64,000 bases of DNA, from positions 5,499,988-5,563,987 of the forward strand of contig NZ_CP011272.1 of NCBI RefSeq assembly GCF_001610875.1. The letters run 5' to 3'. Within the stretch, counting starts at the first letter, position 1, and every line of letters begins with the position of its first letter. Both the position numbers and the translations under genes were made by a program. Shown one piece after another: positions 16,777 to 26,175 of this stretch. Source of the stretch: Pirellula sp. SH-Sr6A. GTDB taxonomy: Bacteria; Planctomycetota; Planctomycetia; Pirellulales; Pirellulaceae. Under the pieces are notes generated by a model. That model ran no database searches. It was not told the origin of the DNA and saw nothing but the letters and a program-made list of their open reading frames with translations.

Positions 16777-19700
16777 ATGCAACATGCAACCCATCAAGAG
16801 GGCGACGACAAGACGACAAGTCGCCCCCTTCTTGAACAGTTCCTTCAAGCCTTCCTGCAAGAACGAAGCATCAAGTGGATGCTCTTGATCGGAGCGGCGA
16901 TTATCGTCGTTTGCTCTTTGAAACTAGTCGCCCAGCAATGGGAAGATTGGCATCTGTCGATCAAGTTCTTTTCGATTCTCGGATACATCGCGACCATCTT
17001 TGGGTTCGCCGAAGCGAGCAATCGATTGTTGGGTTTGAAAGCGACATCCGCAACGTTGCGAGGTATCACTCTCTTTCTGTTGCCGATAAGCTTTCTCTCG
17101 CTTGGGTGGCTCAGTAACCATCAGACCATCAGCCTTTGGGAGTGGCTTCCTACAGTCGTCGTCGGGACTGGGGTTGTTACCTATATCTCGGACTGCATCC
17201 TTCGAGAGCTTCTGTCGGGCAGGCAAATCACCTATCAGATTTGTTTTGTTCTCCTCGGTGTTATTGGGAGCATTCCCGATTCCTTCTCTATCCCGACCAC
17301 AGGAATGGCCATTGCTATCTGGCTCGTGGGAACGGTTGGAATTATCAAGATCAATCGCTATCTCTTTTGGCTCGGTGAACAGCACCGTGCACCGATGAGC
17401 GCATACCAATTCTTCCCCGTCCGCCTGATGGGAATCGAGATGTTGCTTCTCTTCTCTTCTAAGTTGCGATGGGTGGAATCGCAGCATTGGTTTGGTTTCG
17501 CTTTGGTCCTGTGCGCAATTCCTGTCGCCGTCACAGCGCAATCTCTTTTGCATGTTCATCGTGTGCGAACCGGTGGGCTTTTGAAGACCTGGCCTGTTTC
17601 TGCAGGGGTGACGTTGGTGATCTGTCTGCTGATGGCCACCGCAGGGGTGTTTCTATCGAGCAATGTCCTCCTTCATCTCGGTCCGGATCTGAAACTTCTT
17701 GTCCCTGCGAGTCTCCTGGCTGCGGCAATCTATTTCTGGGCGGCATACGAATCGAAACAATCTGTTCTGACTTGGGTGGGACTTGGTCTGGTCGTGATCG
17801 GATACATCATCAGTCCGGTGTGGTTTGCGGATTGGGCACGCGGTGTCGCTTCGACTGCCGCATCGGGATTGAATGAATCCAAACTGCCGATCGCTTTCTA
17901 CGGATTGACCTGTCTCCCATTGATTCTCAGCTGGTCGACCCTCGCGTACGCCTTGAAGTCAAAATCATTACGAATTGCACAGGGTGACTGGCGCGTCTTT
18001 TATATGCCACTCATTTGGGGCGCCAATCTCTTGGGGCTCGCCTTGCTCCTCTTCTCCGCTAGCAATACCAAGGCAATGTTCCTGATTCCGGCGTGTTACG
18101 TTGTCTACTACACCTTTCAAGCGGCGATGTGGAATGATCGTCGATACATGGTTGGAACACTCTTCGCAATGAGTGCGGCGATCTACAGTGCACTTCCGTT
18201 TGGAAATGCTATGTTCGGGTGGCAAATGGATTCGAGCATGTCGTTCGTTCTGCTGGGAGTTTGGTGCAACCTGTTGTTTATTTTACCAGCCGAATGTTTG
18301 CTTCAACGTTTCAGTCTTCCCGATGCAACTGCAAAACTTTGGCCGGTATGGAAAGGGAGACTGGCTCCTCTCGGGCAATTGTTCGCACTGATCTTGCTAA
18401 CCATCCTTTCCCTGACGTTGGCGACACATGCTCTCCGGGTTGGCGGGGCTGGCATGTCGAAACTCGATTGGATTTGGCTCGCTCTCGTGATGATCGGGCA
18501 TGCGTTGAACACAACCATGACGCGCCGATATATCTCGGGTGCAGCTCATTGCATTGCATGGACATTTGCCATTGCTCTTCTCTTCTCGAGAATCGCTCAC
18601 GATGCGAGTGATTGGATGTGGCTAATCTCGGCTGTTTCGACGATCGGCTCCGGTGTGGGGTATTTGCTGACACGCAACTCCCAAATCGGCTTTGGTTGGA
18701 GCGAAATGATTCATTTCCACGCAACAAGTCCAAATCGAAATCGACCCGATTTTGTCTCGGCTGGCACTTTATGGGATGCGTTATGCGTCCCTGCCCGGGA
18801 TTGGTTCTCGATCCTATCCATGGCTTGCTGTGGAATGCATTTCGTCATGTTGTTGGATATCCATTGGAACCTTGATCGAAGTTTTCAATTGTCTCTGATT
18901 CTGACTATCGCTTGGTTGTTGGGCAGTATTGCGGTGCTTCGACTTCCACTCTCGGTATTCATCTTCACGTTGATGGCTCCGCTAGCTATGTCCGGATTCG
19001 CTCTTCACATGAACTGGATTTCTACGAAAGAGGACGCGATCCCGCTCCTATGGGGGCTTGTTGTTGGAGCGTTGGTTTTGCCGATAAGTCTTTGGAATCG
19101 CCATGTCGAGGATGCGAAGCCCTGGGTGAAGTGGTTCGAGCACACGGCGACGGCTTGGTGCGTTTTGCTTCTCTGTCTTTGCTGCATCCCTGTTGTTCCG
19201 CTTTTGGCATGGGCTGGGTTGATCGCGTTGGTTGTCCTGTATGGGGTGAGGCAACCATCCCTTGGTTCCTCGTCTTTTGGGGCCGGGGCAGTAGCTTGCC
19301 ACTACTACGCATTTATGCTGATGTGCCACGGCATGAGAGTGAATCCCTTTGAGATCCTTTTCGTTTCAGGCTGGGTGCAGAGTCGATCCTATGTCTCAAC
19401 CGTTTTGAGCTTCTTTGTGTTCAGTTTGCTCGCCATTCAAACTCTATTGCCGCATCTTGATCGAAGATTCGCCCGTGGTTGGGAAGGAGGCCTGATGCTT
19501 CTTATCTTCAAGATGACCTGGATCGCCTGCGTGAGCACCCGTGCTGATATCCAGTGGTGTTTAGTCGGAACTGCACTCTTGTTTTTGCTCAGCGGCGTTG
19601 AGATGGCCAAGGCGTATTGGGCGAAGAATGAATCCCGTGTCTGGATTTGCCTCGGACTTTTGTTGGGAGCCATTCTTCTAGGCACCGCCAAGATCCCATT

Positions 19701-20481
19701 CGCGGAGTTTGCGGAGTATACGCCGATTGGGTGGACCTGTTTGGCAATCAGCCTCGCATGGTGTGCACAGCGATCTCTCACGAAGGAAGATTGGAAGTTC
19801 ATTGCTCACCCATTCCAGATCGTTGCGATGGGAATCGCATCGTGCTTGAGTGTCTGGTTCGTGATGACGCATCTGTTCGGTATTCACGAGCACGGGAAAT
19901 CCGTTACCACCTTCTGTTTGTTTCTGGCCAGTTTTTATTCCGCGTTCGAAGCGTACGTTACCAAGTCCACTTGGAGCTTTTGGGCGCTCCTAGTTTTACT
20001 CAACGCGGGCCTAACGTCGTGGACTCGAACCGTAGGGTGGAGCGATCTTCAACTTTATTTGGTCCCACTCGGATTTTCGATGGTTGCCATGGTGGAGTTA
20101 CTGAGAGCCAACCTGACAAAGTCGACCGCCTACAACCTGCGTCTAGCCGGTTCGCTCGTTGCGTTGGTCTCCCCCTTGGCCCAGATTGTTCAAGGAAGCT
20201 GGTGGCACCTGATCTCCCTCATGGTCTTAAGCGTACTTGTTGTCCTGCTAGCCATCGGCCTGCGGATCAAGGTGCTGATGGCAACGGGTACGGCCTTCCT
20301 AGCAATCGATCTGATTTCGATCCTGGTACGGACAGCGATGGACAAACCGGGTGGACTGTGGATTGCTGGACTCTCGATTGGAGTCGTTGTCATTGCACTC
20401 GGTGCTGTCTGTGAAATCTATCGCGATCGGATTCGTGCTCGAATTCGAGAGTTGTCGGATGAGTTAGCGACGTGGAATTGA
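16777..20481 (+). CDS. Giant multi-pass membrane protein of unknown function
   Basis: 1,234 residues, nearly all hydrophobic helices separated by short loops; I count well over twenty-five potential membrane spans. The first ~35 residues are cytoplasmic and charged. There is no ABC, RND or MFS signature and no long soluble domain. The general appearance (helix pairs with aromatic ends, basic residues such as KSK and TRR at cytosolic edges) recalls DUF2157/DUF2339-like large membrane proteins, but this is a resemblance only. It is the first gene of a four-gene run; pspA follows after 56 bases, suggesting a role in membrane stress or membrane organisation. Start: the ATG at 16777 lacks a strong ribosome-binding site. 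Confidence 0.8.
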   Translation: MQHATHQEGDDKTTSRPLLEQFLQAFLQERSIKWMLLIGAAIIVVCSLKLVAQQWEDWHLSIKFFSILGYIATIFGFAEASNRLLGLKATSATLRGITLFLLPISFLSLGWLSNHQTISLWEWLPTVVVGTGVVTYISDCILRELLSGRQITYQICFVLLGVIGSIPDSFSIPTTGMAIAIWLVGTVGIIKINRYLFWLGEQHRAPMSAYQFFPVRLMGIEMLLLFSSKLRWVESQHWFGFALVLCAIPVAVTAQSLLHVHRVRTGGLLKTWPVSAGVTLVICLLMATAGVFLSSNVLLHLGPDLKLLVPASLLAAAIYFWAAYESKQSVLTWVGLGLVVIGYIISPVWFADWARGVASTAASGLNESKLPIAFYGLTCLPLILSWSTLAYALKSKSLRIAQGDWRVFYMPLIWGANLLGLALLLFSASNTKAMFLIPACYVVYYTFQAAMWNDRRYMVGTLFAMSAAIYSALPFGNAMFGWQMDSSMSFVLLGVWCNLLFILPAECLLQRFSLPDATAKLWPVWKGRLAPLGQLFALILLTILSLTLATHALRVGGAGMSKLDWIWLALVMIGHALNTTMTRRYISGAAHCIAWTFAIALLFSRIAHDASDWMWLISAVSTIGSGVGYLLTRNSQIGFGWSEMIHFHATSPNRNRPDFVSAGTLWDALCVPARDWFSILSMACCGMHFVMLLDIHWNLDRSFQLSLILTIAWLLGSIAVLRLPLSVFIFTLMAPLAMSGFALHMNWISTKEDAIPLLWGLVVGALVLPISLWNRHVEDAKPWVKWFEHTATAWCVLLLCLCCIPVVPLLAWAGLIALVVLYGVRQPSLGSSSFGAGAVACHYYAFMLMCHGMRVNPFEILFVSGWVQSRSYVSTVLSFFVFSLLAIQTLLPHLDRRFARGWEGGLMLLIFKMTWIACVSTRADIQWCLVGTALLFLLSGVEMAKAYWAKNESRVWICLGLLLGAILLGTAKIPFAEFAEYTPIGWTCLAISLAWCAQRSLTKEDWKFIAHPFQIVAMGIASCLSVWFVMTHLFGIHEHGKSVTTFCLFLASFYSAFEAYVTKSTWSFWALLVLLNAGLTSWTRTVGWSDLQLYLVPLGFSMVAMVELLRANLTKSTAYNLRLAGSLVALVSPLAQIVQGSWWHLISLMVLSVLVVLLAIGLRIKVLMATGTAFLAIDLISILVRTAMDKPGGLWIAGLSIGVVVIALGAVCEIYRDRIRARIRELSDELATWN

Positions 20482-20537
20482 TCTAGTTTCCATTCCCGTC
20501 TTCCCCTGGTTGTTGTTTCCTTTCAAGGAGAATGGTT

Positions 20538-21221
20538 ATGTCTTGGTTATCTCAATTTACCCTGATCATGCGATCGAACGTTACGGCGCTCAAAGAGCAG
20601 ATCGAGGATCCCGAAAAGGTTTTGCATCAACTGTTGATCGACATGCAGAACGAGCTGGATGTCGTTCGATCCAGTGTCGCCGATGCGGTCGCCGACGAAA
20701 TCCTGATGCGAAAACGTATTAACAAGGAGGCCGAAGAGGAAACGAAATGGCAAGAACGCGCGACCCAGGCCATCAAGCGAGGGGACGAATCGGTGGCGCG
20801 AACCGCCTTGGAACAAAGACTGTCCTGCACACAGCGACTCGAGCAGTACAAGTCGGATCATAACAAACAGGTGGTCGAAGTCGAAAAACTCAAAGCAGCT
20901 GTCCGAGATTTGGAAGACAAGATTCGTCAGGCGCAACATAAAAAGACACTGCTGGTTGCGAAGCTTGCGCGCGCCAAGTCGACCAATAAAATTCAATCAG
21001 CGTTGGACCGAACCCACAGCAAATCGGCATTCTCACACTTTCAAAAGCTGGAAGATCGCATCGATCGCCAGGAAGCCAAACTGGAGGCGCTTTCCGAAAT
21101 GGGGGACGACGATGTTCCCAGCGATCTCGAGCAAGAGTTTTTACGGCAGGAACAAAAGGAACGCCTCGAAGCGGAGCTCGACGCCCTTCGAAAAATGACC
21201 TCTGCTGAAAGTTCCCAATGA
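20538..21221 (+). CDS. pspA: PspA/IM30 family membrane-stress protein
   Basis: About 227 residues, almost entirely charged coiled coil. The start MSWLSQFTLIMRSNVTALKEQIEDPEKVL is the amphipathic N-terminal helix typical of PspA/Vipp1 (here at 1-25), followed by long heptad helices with few prolines. Such proteins assemble as ESCRT-III-like polymers on damaged membranes. AAGGAG at 20525-20530 supports the ATG at 20538 rather than the one at 20532, which is too close. The next gene starts within an ATGA overlap, and a membrane histidine kinase follows, so the operon looks like a stress-sensing and membrane-repair unit. Confidence 0.87.
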   Translation: MSWLSQFTLIMRSNVTALKEQIEDPEKVLHQLLIDMQNELDVVRSSVADAVADEILMRKRINKEAEEETKWQERATQAIKRGDESVARTALEQRLSCTQRLEQYKSDHNKQVVEVEKLKAAVRDLEDKIRQAQHKKTLLVAKLARAKSTNKIQSALDRTHSKSAFSHFQKLEDRIDRQEAKLEALSEMGDDDVPSDLEQEFLRQEQKERLEAELDALRKMTSAESSQ

Positions 21222-21655
21222 GAAACGGGCTCATGAAGACAGTCCGAGAGTTGCTCAAGACTTGGTGGGGGCAGGATCGTATCCGCGTCTCCTCACGCTC
21301 GCTGCTCTTGGGGTCTTTACGCCCGGGGGATCATCTGATCTTTCGCGATCATCTTTACTCGCTATTGCGGGTGGAGGAATTGAGGGTTGAGGAATTAAGA
21401 AATGTTCGTGTTTTGCATCTAGGAAATGAAGAGGGGCACCACGCCCGGCCCCTTTTCATTATCTTGGACGCATCGTTGAACAGTGAGCCGGTCTTCCGGC
21501 AATACTGGACTCAGCAAAGGCCGACGTATCAAGATACCTTGATTCTTCCGAGCGATGGCTTCCGTTCGATGCTCCAAGCACGCCCGATTGGACTAGAATG
21601 GGAACTATTGCTCGACGAGGATTGGATGATCCCTTCTCAAAATCTATCTCTTTGA
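21218..21655 (+). CDS. Unknown protein co-encoded with PspA
   Basis: A 145-residue protein with no signal peptide or membrane span. I recognise no family. It has a beta-rich middle (LLLGSLRPGDHLIFRDHLY, then a repeated VEELRVEELR) and an acidic C-terminal part ending in EWELLLDEDWMIP. The first four bases overlap the pspA stop (ATGA), and the kinase gene follows 13 bases after its stop, so it is certainly part of the operon. By position it may be an adaptor between PspA and the kinase or the large membrane protein; that is inference only. An internal ATG at 21233 is an alternative start. Confidence 0.7.
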   Translation: MRNGLMKTVRELLKTWWGQDRIRVSSRSLLLGSLRPGDHLIFRDHLYSLLRVEELRVEELRNVRVLHLGNEEGHHARPLFIILDASLNSEPVFRQYWTQQRPTYQDTLILPSDGFRSMLQARPIGLEWELLLDEDWMIPSQNLSL

Positions 21656-21668
21656 AAACGCCTACAAC

Positions 21669-23810
21669 ATGCTGGAACGGTTGGAGTGGTTATTGGTAGG
21701 GCTGGCAGGGCTCTTTGAGCTGGTGTTGCTCCTCCTGCTTTGCCAACCGATCAATCGAAAGTATGCGGCACCTTGGTTGAAATGGCTCGTCGGTGGCGCA
21801 TTTCTTTTTCACCTAGGTTATTTCGGACGTCTGTTCTTCTTCCATGAAAAGACCGATGCGGCATTTATCGGTGACCGTGGTGCGATGCTCATTCTGTGTA
21901 CCGGGCTGCTTATCATGCCGTCAGCGATGCTCCACGCTGCATTGCACCTGCGCACGAGTCTACGCCACCCCATACCAATTATGTCACGCCACAGTCGATT
22001 GTACTGGGCTCTTTATTTTCCCCTCCTACTACTATTGCCCGCGGTGTACCAAATATTTACCGGTCCACGCGGGAACTTCATGGAAAGCGTCCGGCCCATC
22101 CAACCTCTTTACATCGGCTGGCTTGCTACCGCAAACGGGGTTTGCACGCTCATCTTCGCAACCATCGCCATTACCACCCCCTTTTCGAACAGAAGATGGT
22201 TCTTTGTATGGATTTCATCTCTTCTCGTTTTGTTCACCGTGGCGGCAACCGCTTATGTACTTCTCTCCGACCGGCCGGAATGGGAGTATCCCATTCGTAT
22301 TGGTCTGGCGATCGCTCCGTTGCTCCCCTCAGTTGTCTTGGTCTGGTACGTATTGACCAATCGACTATTACCGGTCGTATTCGAACAGACGACTGTCTAC
22401 GGTGGTTTCTTGATTGCTGGGCTATTTGCACATCAATTGATTGCACAGCCTGTCGCCAATCGATTGCGAGGAATTATCAATGTGGATTTTGTCTTGCTTG
22501 AGTTGGCTATCTTGGTTTTATTGATTTATTGGATTCGGCCTTTTCGACGCCGCGCCAGCGAGTCTCTTCGATTCCTGATGAGTCCAAGAGCATTTGAGGT
22601 TCGCGATGCTATCCGAGAGCTCGCACTGGCAGTCACGCAACAAACATCCCCTGATATCTCAGCTCGATGTGAGTGGTTTGCAGAACAACTGCGCCTCCGT
22701 TTTGAACTGACGTGGGTACGCATTTTGTATTTGGATGCCGGTCAGCCCGCAGAGAACTATCGAGAATTCCGTGTAGTAGATCCTGTCACCTCACGAGTTC
22801 GTATCTCTCCGTACAAGGTCTGGGTGCCCGAAAATGACCCCCATGCACTGGCCCATCTTCTCCGTGCTCTTGTCGATCGGACCGCTCCTCTAGAACGGGG
22901 ATATACAAACAGTTCGGTCCTGGAAGAGGCGATGGATACGTTGGGATGCGACGCCGCTTTTCCCATGAACTACCAGTCCATTCGAGGAGCGATTCTTTTC
23001 GGCAATGATAAAAGCTTCCTGCAGTTAGCAGATGAACAATTGACCTCACTCCTTGTTTTGGTCGATCAATTCGCAGCGACCCTCCAAAACCTTGTCGAAG
23101 AACGAATGCGTCGAACGATGGAGCGAGACCTTTTTCAAAAAGAAAAGCTTTCGACCCTCGGGATGATCTCAGGAACTCTCGCTCACGAGCTTCGCAATCC
23201 TCTTTCTTCCATTCGTACCATCGCATCGCTCGTCGCCGAAGAAACACCGGCTGGTAGCCCTCACCGGCACGACGTCGAAATGATCGTTTCCGAAGTGGAT
23301 CGCCTCCATCTCACACTCCAACGAGTGCTCGACTATGCAAGACTCCCGGAGGATTCCAATTCCCACTCGGAACCCGATGCCGTCATTTCGAAGATTGGAT
23401 CGATCCTCTCTTACTATGCCTTGCAACGCGGCACGGTTCTGGAGTTCGAACTGGGGGCCTCACAAATCGCCGTGGCGGGGAGCGAACAAACACTGAACGA
23501 GGTTTTTATGAACCTCGTCAAAAATGCCATCGAAGCTTGCTCGGAACATCAACATGCCAAAGTCAGGGTCGTTACCGGGGCGAACGAGAAATCATTCCAC
23601 GCATCGGTGATCGATAACGGAAAAGGAATCGAACCTGAGGACCAAGACTTCATCTTTGAGGCGTTTGTTACCTACAAAGAGACCGGTACCGGACTGGGAT
23701 TGTACATTGTCAAAGAACGGGTTCAGGAACTAGGAGGAACGATCTCCCTCCAATCCATTCCAGGACAAGGGGCAACGTTTACGGTCGTCTTACCTCGTTC
23801 AAATCTCTAA
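21669..23810 (+). CDS. Membrane sensor histidine kinase of the PspA operon
   Basis: 713 residues: an N-terminal membrane part of about eight helices (1-290), a soluble GAF-like middle (about 310-480), then HisKA with GTLAHELRNPLSS (H506), an N-box in NEVFMNLVKNAIEAC and G-boxes DNGKGI and GTGLGLYIVK. There is no receiver domain, and no response regulator lies in the operon. The modular plan resembles PrsK, the membrane kinase with GAF domain known from PEP-CTERM/exosortase bacteria. PrsK works with a sigma-54 activator, which fits the possible sigma-54 promoter upstream, but no PEP-CTERM genes are seen here. It ends 16 bases before the stop of a convergent gene. Confidence 0.88.
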   Translation: MLERLEWLLVGLAGLFELVLLLLLCQPINRKYAAPWLKWLVGGAFLFHLGYFGRLFFFHEKTDAAFIGDRGAMLILCTGLLIMPSAMLHAALHLRTSLRHPIPIMSRHSRLYWALYFPLLLLLPAVYQIFTGPRGNFMESVRPIQPLYIGWLATANGVCTLIFATIAITTPFSNRRWFFVWISSLLVLFTVAATAYVLLSDRPEWEYPIRIGLAIAPLLPSVVLVWYVLTNRLLPVVFEQTTVYGGFLIAGLFAHQLIAQPVANRLRGIINVDFVLLELAILVLLIYWIRPFRRRASESLRFLMSPRAFEVRDAIRELALAVTQQTSPDISARCEWFAEQLRLRFELTWVRILYLDAGQPAENYREFRVVDPVTSRVRISPYKVWVPENDPHALAHLLRALVDRTAPLERGYTNSSVLEEAMDTLGCDAAFPMNYQSIRGAILFGNDKSFLQLADEQLTSLLVLVDQFAATLQNLVEERMRRTMERDLFQKEKLSTLGMISGTLAHELRNPLSSIRTIASLVAEETPAGSPHRHDVEMIVSEVDRLHLTLQRVLDYARLPEDSNSHSEPDAVISKIGSILSYYALQRGTVLEFELGASQIAVAGSEQTLNEVFMNLVKNAIEACSEHQHAKVRVVTGANEKSFHASVIDNGKGIEPEDQDFIFEAFVTYKETGTGLGLYIVKERVQELGGTISLQSIPGQGATFTVVLPRSNL

Positions 23811-23826
23811 AACGCGTTGAACCGAA

Positions 23827-24702
23827 TCACTCCGGTGGCGTTGCCGCAACGGGAGTGCGATTCCATGTCGAATGGGCATGGAGCATCACCGAACACAAAA
23901 CGAGCGCATAGGCGAGCAACTCGAAGGGCTCCGGCATATCCTGATCAAAAGCCCATTCGATCGCTGCAATGATCGGGAGCGAAGAAAGTCCAAACGAAGT
24001 CGCTAGGAATGCCGGAAGGCGAGCGTACGCAGCCGTCATCCATAATTGGGCAACCACTCCGCTGATCCCGATACCAAAGAGAACCCAACACTGACTTTCG
24101 GTAGGCAATACCCAGCCTGTGCTGATAAAGCACAAGGCTGTCATCGCCAAAGCTGCCATGAAGAGGAACACCGTAAGACTCATGGGAAAGATCTGACTTA
24201 CCTGCCGCAAAGAAAAGTAGGCGAGCGAGGCAAACAAAGCTCCCAGCAACCCGATTAACCAAGCATCGGTAGGACACGTGCTTGCACCCGGAATTCCCAG
24301 AAGGGACGTGCCCGATAATCCCACTAGCACATATCCCAATTGCCTGTTCGTCGGTCGCTCCCCCAGAAAGCGCCAACCGAGTAAGACGACGAAGATCGGC
24401 GCAACATCGGCGATTGCGCGGGCGTTCGCCACCGTGGTCTTTGCAATCGTTGCAAAATAACAAAGTCCAGATCCAGCACCCGCTACTCCCCGCAACACCA
24501 AATACTTTGACGCAGGATTTCGGAAATGCCCAAACTCATTCCAACACCAAGGAAGCAACAAGATGGCACCGAGAAATCCTCGAAAGAAGACGACCTCTGT
24601 TGAAGGCATCTCGCGACTGAGGTGCTTTGCCCAATAGCCCATAATCGCAAATGCCAATGCGCTCGCGATCGCATACAAAAGACCCGACTTTTTGATCATC
24701 AT
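23827..24702 (-). CDS. EamA-family (DMT) transporter
   Basis: About 291 residues with ten membrane helices arranged as two EamA repeats. The first repeat contains MGYWAKHLSREMPSTEVVFFRG and the second SLAYFSLRQVSQ. Arginine and glycine positions such as GWRFLGERPTN at the end of the first repeat are typical of drug/metabolite exporters of this family. Start at the second in-frame ATG region (24702), directly before the first helix; the frame begins at 24744 but those 14 residues are charged and not family-like. The substrate cannot be inferred. The gene stands alone, converging on the PspA-operon kinase. Confidence 0.87.
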   Translation of the reverse strand: MMIKKSGLLYAIASALAFAIMGYWAKHLSREMPSTEVVFFRGFLGAILLLPWCWNEFGHFRNPASKYLVLRGVAGAGSGLCYFATIAKTTVANARAIADVAPIFVVLLGWRFLGERPTNRQLGYVLVGLSGTSLLGIPGASTCPTDAWLIGLLGALFASLAYFSLRQVSQIFPMSLTVFLFMAALAMTALCFISTGWVLPTESQCWVLFGIGISGVVAQLWMTAAYARLPAFLATSFGLSSLPIIAAIEWAFDQDMPEPFELLAYALVLCSVMLHAHSTWNRTPVAATPPE

Positions 24703-24795
24703 GTGGCGACCGCGGAACCGATTCGGAGCAAAGCTGAGCGACACACCAGTATTGACGATACGGGATATTTGCCAACTCTCAATTCGCTCGTCCCG

Positions 24796-26175
24796 CTACG
24801 GAAACGGTCTTTCCACAATCCGTAGCATCGTTCCGTCCGCCAAACTCCAGACTCCAAATTCCCCGGTACGGCCACCTACTACGACCGTGCCTCGCTCGCG
24901 ATCCACACCAACGGACCCGATGGCCATGGGAACTCGCACCGAACGGGTAATCTTGTTCCCTTTCCAGTCGACTTGATGCCAAGCCTCGTCGGAACATGGA
25001 ACGATGGTCTCCGTATCGGAAACGGCGATCTTTCCCGGATCTCCGCTCAATGCCAACCCGGCTGTTTTCTTCGCTCCAGCTGTGGTCCAGCGATGCCACT
25101 GTCGATCGGCGCCAACCGTTTGCCATTCTCCATTTCCAGCTGCCGCAATGCCTCGCAAAGCAGCCTGGTGACCTGAATAGTTAGCAACCGTTTCCCAACT
25201 CGTCGTATCGAAAACTTTGGCAGTTTTGTCTTGACTCGCGCTCCCCAATTGCTTGCCGTCCGGACTGTACGCAACCTGGGTTACCCAATCCGAATGGCTG
25301 GCTAGAACTTTCTTCGATTGAAGGGATGAGAGTTCCAAAATGCGTATGGTTCCGTCGGTCATCGCGCACGCCAACTCCGTACCTGCTGGGTGGAGTGCGA
25401 CATCGAGAACCAAATCGGTGCCCAAGACCTTGGTTCGGACTACCTCGTGCGTACTCGCTTCCGTAATCCGGATCTCTCCGCTTAAACCAGGGGCACCGCC
25501 CGCTGCGATCCACTGTCCCTCGCGAGTTGGCAGGAGTGCCGTGACCCGCTGAGATTGATGAGCAACGCGTTGCCCCAAACCGTATTCCGGTTTTGGGAAT
25601 ACCAAGAGCTCGTAATACCCTCCAAGCCAGACTTTTTCCCCATCGCTTGACAAGCTTATCGATGTAATAGGTTGTGGCTGAGCATAGCTTTGGGGAGCAG
25701 CTGCCATCTTCGGGGAAATAGACATCCAGAGTGGTGAACGCTCGTCGTCGACATCAAACTTGGCTCCTGATGCGATCCATTTCTTCAGCAGTTCTGTTTG
25801 AGGAGCGCTCAAGGCCTCGCTGTCTGACGGCATCCGAACAGAGGGATCGCTCGAACAAACGCGCGCGAGGATCTCTCCTGGATTGTTTAGATCGCGAGAA
25901 AGAGGGGGTTCCTCGGATTCGCCTGGTAATCGGAGATTCTCGACGGTATCTAGGCGATAACCTCCATCCGCCCGTTTCGCTCCGTGGCAAGCGACACAGT
26001 GCTCTTGAAGGATCGGCGCAATATCGCGTCGGAACGAAATCTCCTTAGGCTCGTCGGCGGAAAGACTTGGAACCGAGGTGCCGAGCCATAATCCAACGAC
26101 GACGAAACTGGATCGATGAACAACAGTAGTAAGCATGGATCGAAGTAGTTCTTTAGTGCTGGAACAGAAATTCAT
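24796..26175 (-). CDS. Cytochrome-c-type and WD40 protein (planctomycete type)
   Basis: 459 residues: a signal peptide (hydrophobic 21-40), then a cytochrome c-like domain with heme motif CVACH (C60, C63, H64) of the planctomycete cytochrome C type, and about 280 residues of WD40-like repeats, clearest in SHSDWVTQVAYSPDGKQLGSA and KVFDTTSWE. Planctomycete genomes carry many such fusions, usually next to DUF1549/DUF1553 and DUF1501 genes, as here. The start overlaps the end of the large PSD1 gene by 23 bases; an ATG at 26136 would give a shorter signal peptide and no overlap. Redox function is inferred from the heme motif. Confidence 0.85.
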   Translation of the reverse strand: MNFCSSTKELLRSMLTTVVHRSSFVVVGLWLGTSVPSLSADEPKEISFRRDIAPILQEHCVACHGAKRADGGYRLDTVENLRLPGESEEPPLSRDLNNPGEILARVCSSDPSVRMPSDSEALSAPQTELLKKWIASGAKFDVDDERSPLWMSISPKMAAAPQSYAQPQPITSISLSSDGEKVWLGGYYELLVFPKPEYGLGQRVAHQSQRVTALLPTREGQWIAAGGAPGLSGEIRITEASTHEVVRTKVLGTDLVLDVALHPAGTELACAMTDGTIRILELSSLQSKKVLASHSDWVTQVAYSPDGKQLGSASQDKTAKVFDTTSWETVANYSGHQAALRGIAAAGNGEWQTVGADRQWHRWTTAGAKKTAGLALSGDPGKIAVSDTETIVPCSDEAWHQVDWKGNKITRSVRVPMAIGSVGVDRERGTVVVGGRTGEFGVWSLADGTMLRIVERPFP

